The notes under the pieces were generated by a model, which searched no databases, was not told where the DNA came from, and saw nothing but the letters and a program-made list of their open reading frames with translations. This document shows, in pieces, positions 9,258-18,381 of a DNA stretch of 64,000 bases; within the stretch, counting starts at the first letter, position 1; every line of letters starts with the position of its first letter. The position numbers were made by a program, and so were the translations under genes. Location: assembly GCF_947504145.1 (NCBI RefSeq), contig NZ_CANNGQ010000002.1, positions 682,001-746,000 on the forward strand. Direction: 5' to 3'. This DNA comes from an uncultured Microbulbifer sp. Lineage in GTDB: Bacteria > Pseudomonadota > Gammaproteobacteria > Pseudomonadales > Cellvibrionaceae.

Positions 9258-10598
9258 ATGCGCCATTTTTATACCTGGTTTTTCCGGCTCACTCTGCCAC
9301 TGATGCTGCTGCACCTGTGGTGGCGGGGCCGCGCCGACCCGGCCTACCGCAAGCGCTGGAGCGAGCGCTTCGGCCTGGTTCCCAAGCGCGCGGGCACGCG
9401 CCGTCGCTGGCGCGAGCGTTTCGGTGTGGTACCGGACCGCGCGAGCCGGGCACCGCTGATCTGGATCCACTCGGTTTCGGTGGGCGAGACTCTGGCCGCA
9501 GTGCCATTGATCGAGTCCCTGGCGGCCCGCCACCCCGGCTGGCAGTGGCTGGTCACCACCACTACGCCCACCGGCTCCCAGCGCGTACACGATGCGCTCG
9601 AGCCGATTCTCAATGGGCGCCTGCTGCATTACTACCTGCCGTTTGACCTGCCTGAATGCCTTACGCCATTCCTCGACGCCCTGCGGCCCACGATTCTGGT
9701 GAGCATGGAGACCGAACTCTGGCCCAATCTACTGTCGGTCTGCCACCGGCGCGAAATGCCGGCCATTCTGGTCAATGGTCGCCTGAGCGAAAAATCGGCT
9801 CGCGGCTACGGGCGCTTCTCCCGTTTAAGCCGGGATATGTTGAGCCACCTCAGCAAAGTGGTTGCCCAGTATCCAGCCGACGCTCAGCGCTTCATGGCGC
9901 TGGGGTTGCCGGCCGAGAAGGTGACTGCAGTGGGCAATATCAAGTTCGATCTGCATATCGGCTCGGGCCAGATCAGCAGCGCACAGGCGCTGTCGCATCA
10001 ATGGCGGGGAGCTGCGAATCGGCCCGTATGGCTGGCGGCGAGCACCCACAGTGGGGAAGATGAAATCGTGTTGCAGGCCTATGGCGAGCTCCGCGATGAG
10101 TTTCCGGATTTGCTGCTGGTGCTGGTGCCGCGCCACCCGATTCGCTTCGACAGTGTGGCCCGCTTGTGCCGCGAACAGGGCTTGCGCGTGGCAAGGCGCA
10201 GTGACGGCAACCCTCCCGGTGCCGGGGACCAGGTCTTGCTGGGCGACACCATGGGCGAGCTGCTGCGCTTCTACGGCGCCAGTGACGTGGCCTTTGTGGG
10301 CGGTAGCCTGGTGCCGGTGGGTGGGCACAATATGATCGAGCCCGCAGCCTGGGGAGTGCCGGTGGTATGCGGGCCCTATCTGCACAATTTTGCCACCGTC
10401 TCCAGCCTGCTGGAGGACGCCGGTGGTCTGATGGTGTGCGAGGATGCTGCACAGCTGGCACATCAGGTGGGTTACTGGCTGCGCGACGCGGACAAACGCG
10501 AGATGGCGGGTGCCCGCGGGCGCGAAGTCGCTGCGCAGAACAGCGGTGCACTGGCGCGCACGGTCAGTGAGGTGGAAGCGCTGATGCGGAGCTATTGA
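9258..10598 (+). CDS. waaA: 3-deoxy-D-manno-octulosonic acid (Kdo) transferase
   Basis: This GT30 inner-membrane-associated enzyme transfers Kdo from CMP-Kdo to lipid IVA. The N-terminus has a short hydrophobic anchor (LTLPLMLLHLWW), then WIHSVSVGET with the catalytic-loop Glu, TTTTPTGSQ, and in the C-terminal domain FVGGSLVPVGGHNMIEPAAWG. The ATG at 9258 follows a TTG used by the track. At 446 aa it is slightly long because of a 17-residue tandem duplication just before the catalytic loop (see findings). The gene is divergent from the ligase gene and ends in a strong terminator. Confidence 0.95.
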   Translation: MRHFYTWFFRLTLPLMLLHLWWRGRADPAYRKRWSERFGLVPKRAGTRRRWRERFGVVPDRASRAPLIWIHSVSVGETLAAVPLIESLAARHPGWQWLVTTTTPTGSQRVHDALEPILNGRLLHYYLPFDLPECLTPFLDALRPTILVSMETELWPNLLSVCHRREMPAILVNGRLSEKSARGYGRFSRLSRDMLSHLSKVVAQYPADAQRFMALGLPAEKVTAVGNIKFDLHIGSGQISSAQALSHQWRGAANRPVWLAASTHSGEDEIVLQAYGELRDEFPDLLLVLVPRHPIRFDSVARLCREQGLRVARRSDGNPPGAGDQVLLGDTMGELLRFYGASDVAFVGGSLVPVGGHNMIEPAAWGVPVVCGPYLHNFATVSSLLEDAGGLMVCEDAAQLAHQVGYWLRDADKREMAGARGREVAAQNSGALARTVSEVEALMRSY

Positions 10599-10636
10599 GC
10601 CAGGCTTAACCCATCTCTGCGCCAACCCCGCAACAC

Positions 10637-10674
10637 AAAAAAGGCCGGTCGCGAAAGCGCCCGGCCTTTTTTGT
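10637..10674. terminator. bidirectional rho-independent terminator
   Basis: A-run, GGCCGGTCGC stem, GAAA loop, GCGCCCGGCC stem and T-run, with one mismatch. It lies between waaA (+) and a GT2 gene (-) and can serve both. Confidence 0.85.
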
Positions 10675-10720
10675 GTCTTCTGTGGCTACTGGAGCGAAGG
10701 CGCGGCAAGCGAGTGCCGCG

Positions 10721-11620
10721 TCAGTGCTTGTCTGTCGCCTTGCGTACACTGCTGCGGATCTGGGTCTGTAGCTTGCTGCCGGTATAGCGGCCCTTGCTCA
10801 CATGGCGGATACGGTAAACCCCAGGGATCTCGAGAGGCTCCCCTTGGGTGCCCAGCAGCCAGCGGAAGGCGCGGTCTTCGTGGGCTTTGCACCAGCGTTC
10901 AGCGGGCTTTTGGTAATAACTCAGGCTGTCGCAGTAACCGCCCGCGCGGGCCATATCGCCGTGGGCAATCTGCAGTGGCCCGGTGGCGCGGTCGCGCGTC
11001 TGTTCCACAAAGCGGCTGTCGTCGATCTCGATCACGCGCAGTTCCGCGGGATCGAAATTGAGCATGGGGTCGTCGTCGGCGAGCAGAGAAGTGATGCGCT
11101 CGCGGGCCGGGAATACCAGGCTGTCGCGGCGGCCTTGCAGCAGCTCGGTCAGGGTGTCGATGCAGTGCTCGCGGAACATCAGGTCGCAGTCAGTAAACCA
11201 GATCCAGTCTGCTTTGGTGGCCAGCGCCGCCTCGTTGCGGCCGATGGCCCGGCGGTAAAGGGATTCTTTGGGGAGCTCTTTCCAGTTCCAGGTGATTCCC
11301 GGGACCTGTTGCTTGGCGAAGAAATCGAGCACCGCGGCGGTGCGGGTGTCTTCGCGGTTGTAGTAGACGGTCATGGTGACCGTGGCCTTGGTGGGTGGGT
11401 AGAGCACCAGGGAGCTCAGCTGATACACCAGGAAATGGGAGTACTGCCAGCAGTGGCTGACAACCTCGATGTCCAGCACGCCGGTGCGCGCCGCACGCTC
11501 GCTTTCCGAGGGCAGCGGTTTCTGGAACAGGGAGGCCGGTATCCAGCCGCTGGCCGCGAGGCGCAGGAAGCGGCTGACAATCGGGTCGGACCAGTGTTTT
11601 TTTGGGGTGGTAGCGTTCAT
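10721..11620 (-). CDS. GT2-type glycosyltransferase
   Basis: This 299-aa GT-A fold protein has WIWFTDCDLMF (the DXD-type metal site as DCD) near the middle and HEDRAFRWLLG near the C-terminus, the ED catalytic-base region of inverting GT2-like enzymes. It has no membrane segment. It lies just downstream of another GT2 gene on the same strand (24-bp gap), so the two are probably co-transcribed. It belongs to the LPS core/surface glycan set; the specific sugar is unknown. Confidence 0.75.
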   Translation of the reverse strand: MNATTPKKHWSDPIVSRFLRLAASGWIPASLFQKPLPSESERAARTGVLDIEVVSHCWQYSHFLVYQLSSLVLYPPTKATVTMTVYYNREDTRTAAVLDFFAKQQVPGITWNWKELPKESLYRRAIGRNEAALATKADWIWFTDCDLMFREHCIDTLTELLQGRRDSLVFPARERITSLLADDDPMLNFDPAELRVIEIDDSRFVEQTRDRATGPLQIAHGDMARAGGYCDSLSYYQKPAERWCKAHEDRAFRWLLGTQGEPLEIPGVYRIRHVSKGRYTGSKLQTQIRSSVRKATDKH

Positions 11621-11644
11621 TGCTTGGCTCTTTGGTACAGGCCT

Positions 11645-12520
11645 TCAGGCCTGCGTCTGGCTGGTGTTGGTGTGGTCATCGGCGGCGTATCCGCTTTCGG
11701 TCAACTGGCGAATTCCCCGCGGGGTTTCCACAATGCCCTCTTTGGCAACGCGCACGCGCAGTGCCTTGTTGCGGGCGACAATTTCTGGATCTGCGTAGCC
11801 GCGGGGGTGGTCCAGGTGGATGCAGATCGCATCAAAGCGCACATGCCGCGGCTTGATACCGGCATTTTCCAGGCGCACGCCAAACTCGCGATCGAGCCCT
11901 CCCCAGGCCATGCGCTCATCGAAGCCATTGACCTTGAGGATGTCGGCCTTCCAGGCGGAGGCGTTGGAGCCCTTGAGGTTGCAGGCGGTGGGCGTGAGGC
12001 GATTGAGTACCGGCGCCCAGCGCGCGCTGGCGCGCAGTTTCAGGGTTTTGCGTCGGGTCTTCAGGCCATTGGCCTTGAGCCAGGTGTAGTCGAAGCAGCG
12101 GCCGGAGAGGATATCGTCCCGGGTGATCGATTCGCTGGTGCTCATGGGCAGCTTGAAGTAGCTGCCAGACAGAAAGTACCCGGGCTCCGCACGCTGCTTG
12201 TGCACCGCGAGAAAATCCGCCCGTGGGATGCAGTCGCCATCGGTGAAGACGATGTAGTTGCCGCGGGCCTGCAGTATGGCCTTGTTGAGGATGCGGCACT
12301 TGCGGAAGCCGTCGTCCTTCTGCCACACGTGGCGGATATCCAGCCCGGTTTCGCCGCGCAGGCGGGCGACCAGTTCGCCCGTTTCAGGGCCGGAGCCGTC
12401 GTCCGCCACAATTACCTCCAGTGGCGGTTCGCTCTGGCAGCTGTAGCCCCACAGCACCTTTTCCAGCCAGGCGGGAGAGTTGTAGGTGGTCATGATCACG
12501 GAGATTTTCATGGCGGTCAT
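11645..12520 (-). CDS. GT2-family glycosyltransferase with galactosyltransferase-type C-terminal region
   Basis: MKISVIMTTYNSPAWLEKVL is the canonical GT2 start, followed by VIVADDGSGPE and IVFTDGDCIPR (the DXD motif as DGD). The C-terminal WGGLDREFGVRLENAGI segment resembles the acceptor/base region seen in the galactosyltransferase C-terminal domain. It is 291 aa and cytoplasmic. Either the Met at 12520 or the in-frame Met at 12511 could be the start; neither has a clear ribosome site. It heads the two-gene GT2 pair. Confidence 0.85.
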   Translation of the reverse strand: MTAMKISVIMTTYNSPAWLEKVLWGYSCQSEPPLEVIVADDGSGPETGELVARLRGETGLDIRHVWQKDDGFRKCRILNKAILQARGNYIVFTDGDCIPRADFLAVHKQRAEPGYFLSGSYFKLPMSTSESITRDDILSGRCFDYTWLKANGLKTRRKTLKLRASARWAPVLNRLTPTACNLKGSNASAWKADILKVNGFDERMAWGGLDREFGVRLENAGIKPRHVRFDAICIHLDHPRGYADPEIVARNKALRVRVAKEGIVETPRGIRQLTESGYAADDHTNTSQTQA

Positions 12521-12564
12521 GGTGGGTAATTCCAGTGCAATCTAACGGTGTCAGAGTATGGCGA

Positions 12565-13251
12565 TCAGAGCTGGTAGCCGTAGCGATTGGCGGCCAGTGT
12601 CAGTTCTTCGCGCAGGGTATCGGGCAACAGGTCCAGGGTGATGTCTTCGCGCTTCTGCCCGCGGGTATTCACATTCCGGGGCAGGCTGTTGAAGGTCTCT
12701 TGTACCTGGTCTTCACGGTAGCTGAATTCGACACTTTCCAGAATGTGCAACAGCAGAGGCAGGTCGAAATCTTCGATTCGGTACTGTAGATACGTCTTGC
12801 CCTCAGAGCACGATTCTACCAGCGCGTTCCAGTCGATCCAGAAGCGTGCCAACCAGGCTGCCTGCTGTTCCAGGGGCAGGGCGGCAAACTCCGCCTTGTT
12901 CATTTTGGGGATATGCGGCAGGTGGCGGCTGCGAAATCGGCCGTGAACCCAGCCTTTCTTCTGCCGCGAGCGGATGAATTCCAGCGGGTGGCGCACCTGG
13001 TGGAAAACCTGGGTGCTGTCGGCGAGGTGCGGCAGCCACGGAGCCGCCTCCCAGGCCGCCTCACCCACGGCGGAGGCTTTCCACTGTGGCTGGCGCAGGC
13101 CACTGCGGGCGAGGAGGCCCGCGATCGGCGACGGTTTGCTGCCGGTAAAGACCTGTTCGTGGGTGCACACACAGCCCAGCTGACTCAGCAGTCTGGCGGT
13201 GTAGGTGGTGCCGGATCGGCCACAGCCGGTGATGACAAAACGCTTGGTCAT
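12565..13251 (-). CDS. P-loop sulfotransferase-like protein
   Basis: The track ORF (509 aa) runs antiparallel through the next gene, so its N-terminal half is a shadow. The true protein starts at the ATG at 13251, MTKRFVITGCGRSGTTYTA, and has 228 aa. GCGRSGTTY is the 5'-phosphosulfate (PAPS) loop of sulfotransferase-type P-loop proteins. VFHQVRHPLEFIRSR is the typical 3'-phosphate-binding Arg/Ser segment. It probably sulfates a sugar or, less likely, another small substrate. Its place in an LPS cluster points to a glycan acceptor, which is inference. Confidence 0.75.
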   Translation of the reverse strand: MTKRFVITGCGRSGTTYTARLLSQLGCVCTHEQVFTGSKPSPIAGLLARSGLRQPQWKASAVGEAAWEAAPWLPHLADSTQVFHQVRHPLEFIRSRQKKGWVHGRFRSRHLPHIPKMNKAEFAALPLEQQAAWLARFWIDWNALVESCSEGKTYLQYRIEDFDLPLLLHILESVEFSYREDQVQETFNSLPRNVNTRGQKREDITLDLLPDTLREELTLAANRYGYQL

Positions 13252-13443
13252 ACAGGTCTCGAAGTCTACGCTGAGCCGAATCCATGGCGTAAAAACGGCG
13301 CATTCTAGGTTGTTTTTCCGGCGACTGCACCCCGGGTGTCCGCGAGTGTAAGCAGAATGGTGTGCCCCGGTAGTATGCGCTGCAAGCCGTCGTGGCATGG
13401 CGACTTCTGGTATGCTGCGCGAAATTTCTACGGATGTCGGGAA

Positions 13444-14343
13444 ATGCACATTTTTGTTTTCTCCTATAACCGTGGCCCTTTTCTTGAGAACTGTATTCGT
13501 TCTATTGAAACCTGCGCGCCACAGTGTGGATTGACGATCATTGACGATGGCAGCGACGACGCAGATACGCGCCGGATACTGGCGGAAATCGGCGAGCGCC
13601 ACCGGGTGTTGGATAAAACCGCGAACTCTGGCCACAAGCTCGGTGGGCTCTATGCCAACATGCAGGCGGCGTTTGAAATGGCCGCTGATGATGAGCTGGT
13701 CTGCTTCCTGCAGGACGATACCCAGATGGTGCGTCCGCTGAGCGATGCGGATCTGGATGAGCTGCGCAATAGTTTCGATCAGCAGCCGGATCTGGGCTTT
13801 ATCTCTCCGGCGTTTGTCCGCGGTATCTCGATCAAAAAAGCCGCCAATCGGGATTTCCGGTTCGACGCCGAGCGCAATTTCTGGTTCTGGTACCCGCGCA
13901 AGCGCTCCACCGGCACCTGGTTTTCCGCTCTGCTGATTGCCGACCCGCGCCGTTTGCGCAAGGTGGGCTGGCAGTTTGATGTGGGGGAGTCGGTCAACAA
14001 CCGCAAGGCGGCAGATATCTTCTGTCGAATGGCCCGCATGCGTGCACCGTTTTCCATGTGGTTGCCCAATGGGCGCGCTTATCGCGGCAAGCAAAAATCA
14101 TTGGCGCTGCGTTTTGGTGAGTGGTCGCGCCGCTGCGGGCTTTATCCGCTGGCGATCATGAGCGAGCAGGAAGTGCAGGCACTGAAAACGGCGGAGCCCG
14201 CGCGTCTGCCGGTGGCCGAGGATTGCCTGAAAACCACCCGCGGTGCGATCAAATCGCCCTGGGCCTACGATCCCATGCAGGGTGCGGGCTGGCTCAAGCT
14301 GCTCGACCGGTTGGAGCGCAAGTTGCGCGGGCTGTTTTCCTGA
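13444..14343 (+). CDS. GT2-type glycosyltransferase
   Basis: The track start at 13336 gives an unconvincing leader; the ATG at 13444 begins MHIFVFSYNRGPFLENCIRS, a standard GT2 N-terminus, leaving 299 aa. LTIIDDGSDD and VCFLQDDTQMV (the DXD-type site) follow. The C-terminal third is basic. It is cytoplasmic, without membrane segments. It diverges from the sulfotransferase and precedes the Kdo kinase, so it is likely an LPS core transferase. Substrate unknown. Confidence 0.8.
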   Translation: MHIFVFSYNRGPFLENCIRSIETCAPQCGLTIIDDGSDDADTRRILAEIGERHRVLDKTANSGHKLGGLYANMQAAFEMAADDELVCFLQDDTQMVRPLSDADLDELRNSFDQQPDLGFISPAFVRGISIKKAANRDFRFDAERNFWFWYPRKRSTGTWFSALLIADPRRLRKVGWQFDVGESVNNRKAADIFCRMARMRAPFSMWLPNGRAYRGKQKSLALRFGEWSRRCGLYPLAIMSEQEVQALKTAEPARLPVAEDCLKTTRGAIKSPWAYDPMQGAGWLKLLDRLERKLRGLFS

Positions 14344-14487
14344 GTTGGAGCCCGCTGCCGGATGCTGTGGGATCCTGCCGCCCGGCATTAAAATAAGAAA
14401 TTTTGTAATTACTAAAATAGTACAACGACTAATCTGACGCTGGCTGTAAGTGTATTGGTGCAGCACCGTCTACTGAGGGGATTTCCG

Positions 14488-15213
14488 GTGGGGTATCGGC
14501 AATTCAAAAGCAAGCTCGCACGGGTCATCTATGACGATGCACTGGTGGGGGCCGATTGCGAGAAGCTCTTTCATCTGGACTGGCTGCAGGCCAACAGCCG
14601 CTGCGCCACGGTAGAGCGCGGCAAAGCAGTCATGTTTGAATACCGCGGTGTGGAACTGGTGTTCAAGCAGTACCACCGCGGTGGTCTCGCTGGACGGGTG
14701 GTGGAAAAATCCTATCTATACAGCCGCTTGGCCAATACCCGGGTATGGCGCGAGTTCAATATGTTGCGGGATATGCGCAAGCTGGGCCTGCCGGTGCCGC
14801 GGCCGGTGGCCGCGCGCTGTGTGAGTGTGCCACCGCTGGCTTACCGCGGCGCCCTCATTACCGAGCGGGTGGCGGATTCGCAGAATCTCACTGAGGTACT
14901 GTGTGAGCGCCCGCTCGACAATGAAATGTGGGAAAAACTGGGCGGTTTGATTGCACAGTTCCACGCAAAAAACGTGTACCACGCGGATCTCAATGCCAGC
15001 AATATCCTGCTGACCGGAAGCGGTGCGTTTTACCTGATCGATTTCGACAAGGGGGTGATTCGCAAATCCCTGCCCCGCCAGGATGCGCTGTCGAACGTAT
15101 CCCGTCTGCGCCGTTCTCTGGACAAGCTGCAGGGCAAGCACAGCCCTTTCCATTTTACCGATGAAAACTGGCAGGCTCTGGAAAAGGGCTACTCCGCGGG
15201 TCAGTCAGCCTGA
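14488..15213 (+). CDS. kdkA: 3-deoxy-D-manno-octulosonic acid kinase
   Basis: KdkA phosphorylates Kdo of lipid A-core using ATP, at the inner membrane. The kinase fold shows the VVEKSYLYSRLANTRVWRE region, a catalytic loop YHADLNASNILL and a metal-binding LIDFDKG. The GTG at 14488 has GAGGGG exactly 7 nt upstream and gives 241 aa, the usual length for KdkA; the track TTG at 14455 is rejected. A single Kdo-kinase gene fits an inner core with one phosphorylated Kdo. An AT-rich stretch at 14390-14440 upstream may hold its promoter. Confidence 0.9.
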   Translation: MGYRQFKSKLARVIYDDALVGADCEKLFHLDWLQANSRCATVERGKAVMFEYRGVELVFKQYHRGGLAGRVVEKSYLYSRLANTRVWREFNMLRDMRKLGLPVPRPVAARCVSVPPLAYRGALITERVADSQNLTEVLCERPLDNEMWEKLGGLIAQFHAKNVYHADLNASNILLTGSGAFYLIDFDKGVIRKSLPRQDALSNVSRLRRSLDKLQGKHSPFHFTDENWQALEKGYSAGQSA

Positions 15214-15228
15214 ATCACGCCCCCGGGG

Positions 15229-16257
15229 TTACACGGAATAGTAATCTCGGTACCAGTCCACAAATTTTTGCACGCCTTCACGCACACTAGTATCCGGGCG
15301 GTAACCGACAGCCTGCTGGAGCTTCCGTGTATCGGCGTGGGTGTCCGGAATATCTCCCGGCTGCATCGGCAGCATTTCGCGAATCGCCTCTTTGCCCAGG
15401 GCTTGCTCCAGTGCGTCGATGTACTCGGAAAGCTGGGCGGGATTGCCGTTGCCGATATTGAACACACGAAACGGTGCATTGCTCGTGGCGGGGGTGGGCG
15501 CTGCACTGGACCATTCGGGATCCGCAGCCGCGATCTGATCGGATGACTTGATGACGCCCTCGACAATATCGTCGATGTAGGTGAAGTCGCGGCTGTGGTG
15601 TCCGTGGTTGAACACTGGAATCGGCTTGCCCTCGAGGATCAGGCGTGTGAATTTGAACAGCGCCATATCCGGGCGGCCCCAGGGGCCGTACACGGTAAAA
15701 AAACGCAGTCCGGTGGTGGGCAGCCGGAACAGGTGGCTGTAACTGTGGGCCATCAATTCGTTGGCGCGCTTAGTGGCGGCGTAGAACTGCAACGGGTGGT
15801 TGGCACCGTCGTCTTCACTGAACGGCATGGTGGTATTGCCGCCGTAGACACTGCTGGTGGTGGCGTAAGACAGGTGCGGGGTTTTGGCGTTGCGGCAGGC
15901 TTCGAGCAGATTGAAAAATCCGACCAGATTGCTCTCGACATAGGCCTCAGGGTGCTCGATAGAGTGGCGCACACCGGCCTGGGCGGCCAGGTGAATGACC
16001 CGGTCAAAATCGTGGCGTTTGAAGCAGTCATCGATCGCGCTTTTGTCGGCGATATTGGCGCGGACAAATTCATATCCCACCTCGCCGCCCTGCTGGCCGG
16101 CAAGTTCCGTCAGCGCTTTCAGGCGGTCCTCTTTTAGGCTGGTCTCGTAGTAGTCGTTGACGTTATCGATACCCACCACAGAATCGCCACGCTCGAGCAA
16201 GGTCTTCGCTACGTGGAAGCCGATAAATCCTGCATTGCCTGTTACCAGATACTTCAT
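15229..16257 (-). CDS. UDP-glucuronate 4-epimerase-like NAD-dependent epimerase
   Basis: This extended SDR enzyme begins [17 protein letters not shown] (NAD-binding GxxGxxG), with the catalytic YAATKRANE (YxxxK) in the middle and [19 protein letters not shown], typical of UDP-GlcA epimerases. The ATG at 16257 replaces the track start at 16332 and gives 342 aa. It would convert UDP-GlcA, made by Ugd, to UDP-GalA for core glycosylation. It is separated from the TolC-like gene by that gene's terminator, so it is likely transcribed alone. Confidence 0.88.
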   Translation of the reverse strand: MKYLVTGNAGFIGFHVAKTLLERGDSVVGIDNVNDYYETSLKEDRLKALTELAGQQGGEVGYEFVRANIADKSAIDDCFKRHDFDRVIHLAAQAGVRHSIEHPEAYVESNLVGFFNLLEACRNAKTPHLSYATTSSVYGGNTTMPFSEDDGANHPLQFYAATKRANELMAHSYSHLFRLPTTGLRFFTVYGPWGRPDMALFKFTRLILEGKPIPVFNHGHHSRDFTYIDDIVEGVIKSSDQIAAADPEWSSAAPTPATSNAPFRVFNIGNGNPAQLSEYIDALEQALGKEAIREMLPMQPGDIPDTHADTRKLQQAVGYRPDTSVREGVQKFVDWYRDYYSV

Positions 16258-16329
16258 GCCAGTGTCTTCATGAATGTTGTCAGTTTGTAAAAGTCGGTGG
16301 TGGGGGTGACTGTCATTGTAGCCAGCCCA

Positions 16330-16366
16330 CAAAAAAGGCCGGCACTATAGCAGTGCCGGCCTTTTA
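16330..16366 (-). terminator. rho-independent terminator of the TolC-like gene
   Basis: A perfect 10-bp stem (GGCCGGCACT / AGTGCCGGCC, 5-nt loop) is flanked by an A-run on the plus strand, which is a U-run for minus-strand transcription. It ends the TolC-like transcript just before the epimerase gene. Confidence 0.85.
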
Positions 16367-16427
16367 TTTCTGCGCCCTGGGTCGGGTTCTTTCCTGCGCC
16401 AGGTGCATGCTCGGGGTTTGGGTCCTG

Positions 16428-17957
16428 CTATTTGCTGAAGCCCGCTGCGCCGCTGTCGAGGATGTGGGCACGGGAAACCGGGCTGGCCGGGTTCAGGCTC
16501 GCATCCAGCTGCTGCAGGTCATCCGGTGCCAGCAGGCCGGCTACCAGTTTCAGGTTCAGGGTGTTAAGGATGTAGTCGTACAGGGCATTGGCGTAGTCCG
16601 TGCGCGATAGTGCCAGGGTGCGCTGGGCCAGCAGCACGTCGACGATATTGCGGGTGCCCACCTCGTAACCGGCCTGGGTGGCATCCAGGGCGCTCTTGGC
16701 GGAGATCACCGCCTGCTCGCGTGCTTCCACCCGGCTGGTATCGGTGGTTACCGCCCGGTGCAGGGTGCGGGTATTCTGAATGGTGTTGCGTTCAGTCAGG
16801 TTGCGGATGTCTTCCGATTGGAATGCCAGATTGCGGGCTTCGCGACGGCTGGCACTCAGGCGGCCGCCACTGTAGATGGGCATCTCAAAGGTGATGGCTG
16901 CAATCTTTGTTTCCGTTTTGTCGTCAATCGGCGTGGCACTCAGGAACGGGGTAATACCAGGAAAGCGCAGTGTGCCGTTGCTGTCGCCATCGACGTACGA
17001 CTTGTCATAGGCGAGAGACCCGTAGAGCTTCGGTAGATGCTCAGCCGCTGATGCGCGGGCGTTATAACGCGAGGCATCCGCAGAAAGACGCGCGGCCTTG
17101 AGGGAGAAATTATTGGCCAGGGCAAAGTCCACCCAGGAAGCGCGATCCACCGGGTCTGGCAGTGCCACGGTAAAGTTCGGTTGTAGCGGTGCCACCACGT
17201 CGTGATTGCGACCGGTAAGTACAGACAGGGCATCGAAATTGCTGAGCAGGTCGTCCTGCGCGGTAAGGCGGCGGGCTACGGCACTGTCGTAAGCTGAGCG
17301 GGAGTCGTACACGTCGGTAATGGCGGTGAGGCCCACTTCAAAGCGCTGTTGGGTCTGTTCCAGCTGCTTGGCCAGGGCCTCTTCTTCGGCGATGGCTGCG
17401 TCCAGTACGTCGTGCGCACGCAGTACGTCAAAGTAGGCTGCGGCAACACGTACCATCATGTCCTGCTGGTTGGCGCTGAATTCGGCTGTGGCCTGTTCGC
17501 TGATGGTTTTGCCCTGCTTGTAGCCGAACCAGGCCGGCAGGTCGAACAGCGCCTGGTCCAGCCGTGCGCCGTAGCCGTGGCTGTCTACGTCTCTGTCACC
17601 ACTGGAAATACCGTTGACCAGGTCGATTTGATCGCACAGTCGGGTACCGTCTGGACAGGTCTGGGCGATGGATTCTGATTCGACGCGAGTTTTGGTGTAG
17701 TCGGCACTCGCGTTCACCTGCGGTAACAGGGCGGAACGACCAAGATTTTTGGCTTCCAGCCCGGCGCGGTAGGCGGCGCGGTCGGCGGCCAGCTGGGGGT
17801 CGTTATCCAGGGCCTGCAGGTACACTTCCCACAGGGTGTCGGCCTGAGCCTGGATGGCAGTGAAGCCGGTACCCAGCCCCAGTACGGCGGCGGCGAGCAG
17901 AGATTTGAGCGGGCGGCCGATCTGGCGGGTTAGGCGCCCTTTTGCACTTCTTGTCAT
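16428..17957 (-). CDS. tolC: TolC-family outer membrane efflux channel
   Basis: This is the outer-membrane exit duct for tripartite efflux and type I secretion. The ATG at 17957 (AGGAAA ribosome site upstream) gives 509 aa; the 670-aa track ORF is an artefact of an open frame. It has a basic N-terminus and signal peptide (LKSLLAAAVLGLGTGFTAIQAQA) followed by DTLWEVYLQALDNDPQLAADRAAYRA, the typical first TolC repeat. The second repeat begins near the middle (FALANNFSLKAARLSADASRYNARASAAEHLP). TolC near nudF matches the E. coli neighbourhood, here interrupted by the MCE genes. Confidence 0.9.
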   Translation of the reverse strand: MTRSAKGRLTRQIGRPLKSLLAAAVLGLGTGFTAIQAQADTLWEVYLQALDNDPQLAADRAAYRAGLEAKNLGRSALLPQVNASADYTKTRVESESIAQTCPDGTRLCDQIDLVNGISSGDRDVDSHGYGARLDQALFDLPAWFGYKQGKTISEQATAEFSANQQDMMVRVAAAYFDVLRAHDVLDAAIAEEEALAKQLEQTQQRFEVGLTAITDVYDSRSAYDSAVARRLTAQDDLLSNFDALSVLTGRNHDVVAPLQPNFTVALPDPVDRASWVDFALANNFSLKAARLSADASRYNARASAAEHLPKLYGSLAYDKSYVDGDSNGTLRFPGITPFLSATPIDDKTETKIAAITFEMPIYSGGRLSASRREARNLAFQSEDIRNLTERNTIQNTRTLHRAVTTDTSRVEAREQAVISAKSALDATQAGYEVGTRNIVDVLLAQRTLALSRTDYANALYDYILNTLNLKLVAGLLAPDDLQQLDASLNPASPVSRAHILDSGAAGFSK

Positions 17958-18381
17958 TACTGTTGATTTCCTGTGACAGCTGCGGTCTTCAAGTTTCCGT
18001 GGCGTCGTCGATGATGGATGGCTACGCCCACTGCTTTCCTGTAAACCCCGCTTCCTTTGTATAAGGATCTGAAGCCAGTCTGTAATGTGCTCTGAAGGCG
18101 GTGCTGGCTTGGCCCGGTACAGTGCTCCGTGTTGTGGAGCCTGCCCCGTATCGATGACGGAGTTCGGGCCTGCGGTCGCGAGAGTGTACCTCCCGGCTGC
18201 AGGAGCGTCGAGGCGACGACCGGCGGAAATTGGTATATCTTCGTTAAACGGACGCGAATGTGCGTCCAGTGGCAAAAGGTTCCCGGCTGCCGGTCTGTGT
18301 GCTCTATATCGCGCCACTTCCCGGTTACTCTGACGCATCCGAGCGCGTTGCTGGATGCAGGTGGGGTGAGAAAAGCTCGGG
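17958..18381. other. 424-bp divergent intergenic region between tolC and letA-like genes
   Basis: No credible gene is seen. It must hold the promoters of both divergent units. Small hairpins (for example GTGCTCC...GGAGCC near 18120-18145) are present, but there is no T-run or repeat family. Confidence 0.5.
18058..18085 (-). promoter_or_regulatory. possible sigma70-type promoter for tolC
   Basis: On the minus strand TTACAG (-35-like, weak) is followed after 16 nt by TATACA (-10-like), about 100 nt upstream of the tolC start codon. Supported by sequence match only. Confidence 0.25.

Noticed and set aside
13252-14094. N-terminal half of the 509-aa minus-strand ORF (12565..14094)
   Set aside because: It is antiparallel to a good GT2 gene and has no motif; the sulfotransferase starts at 13251.
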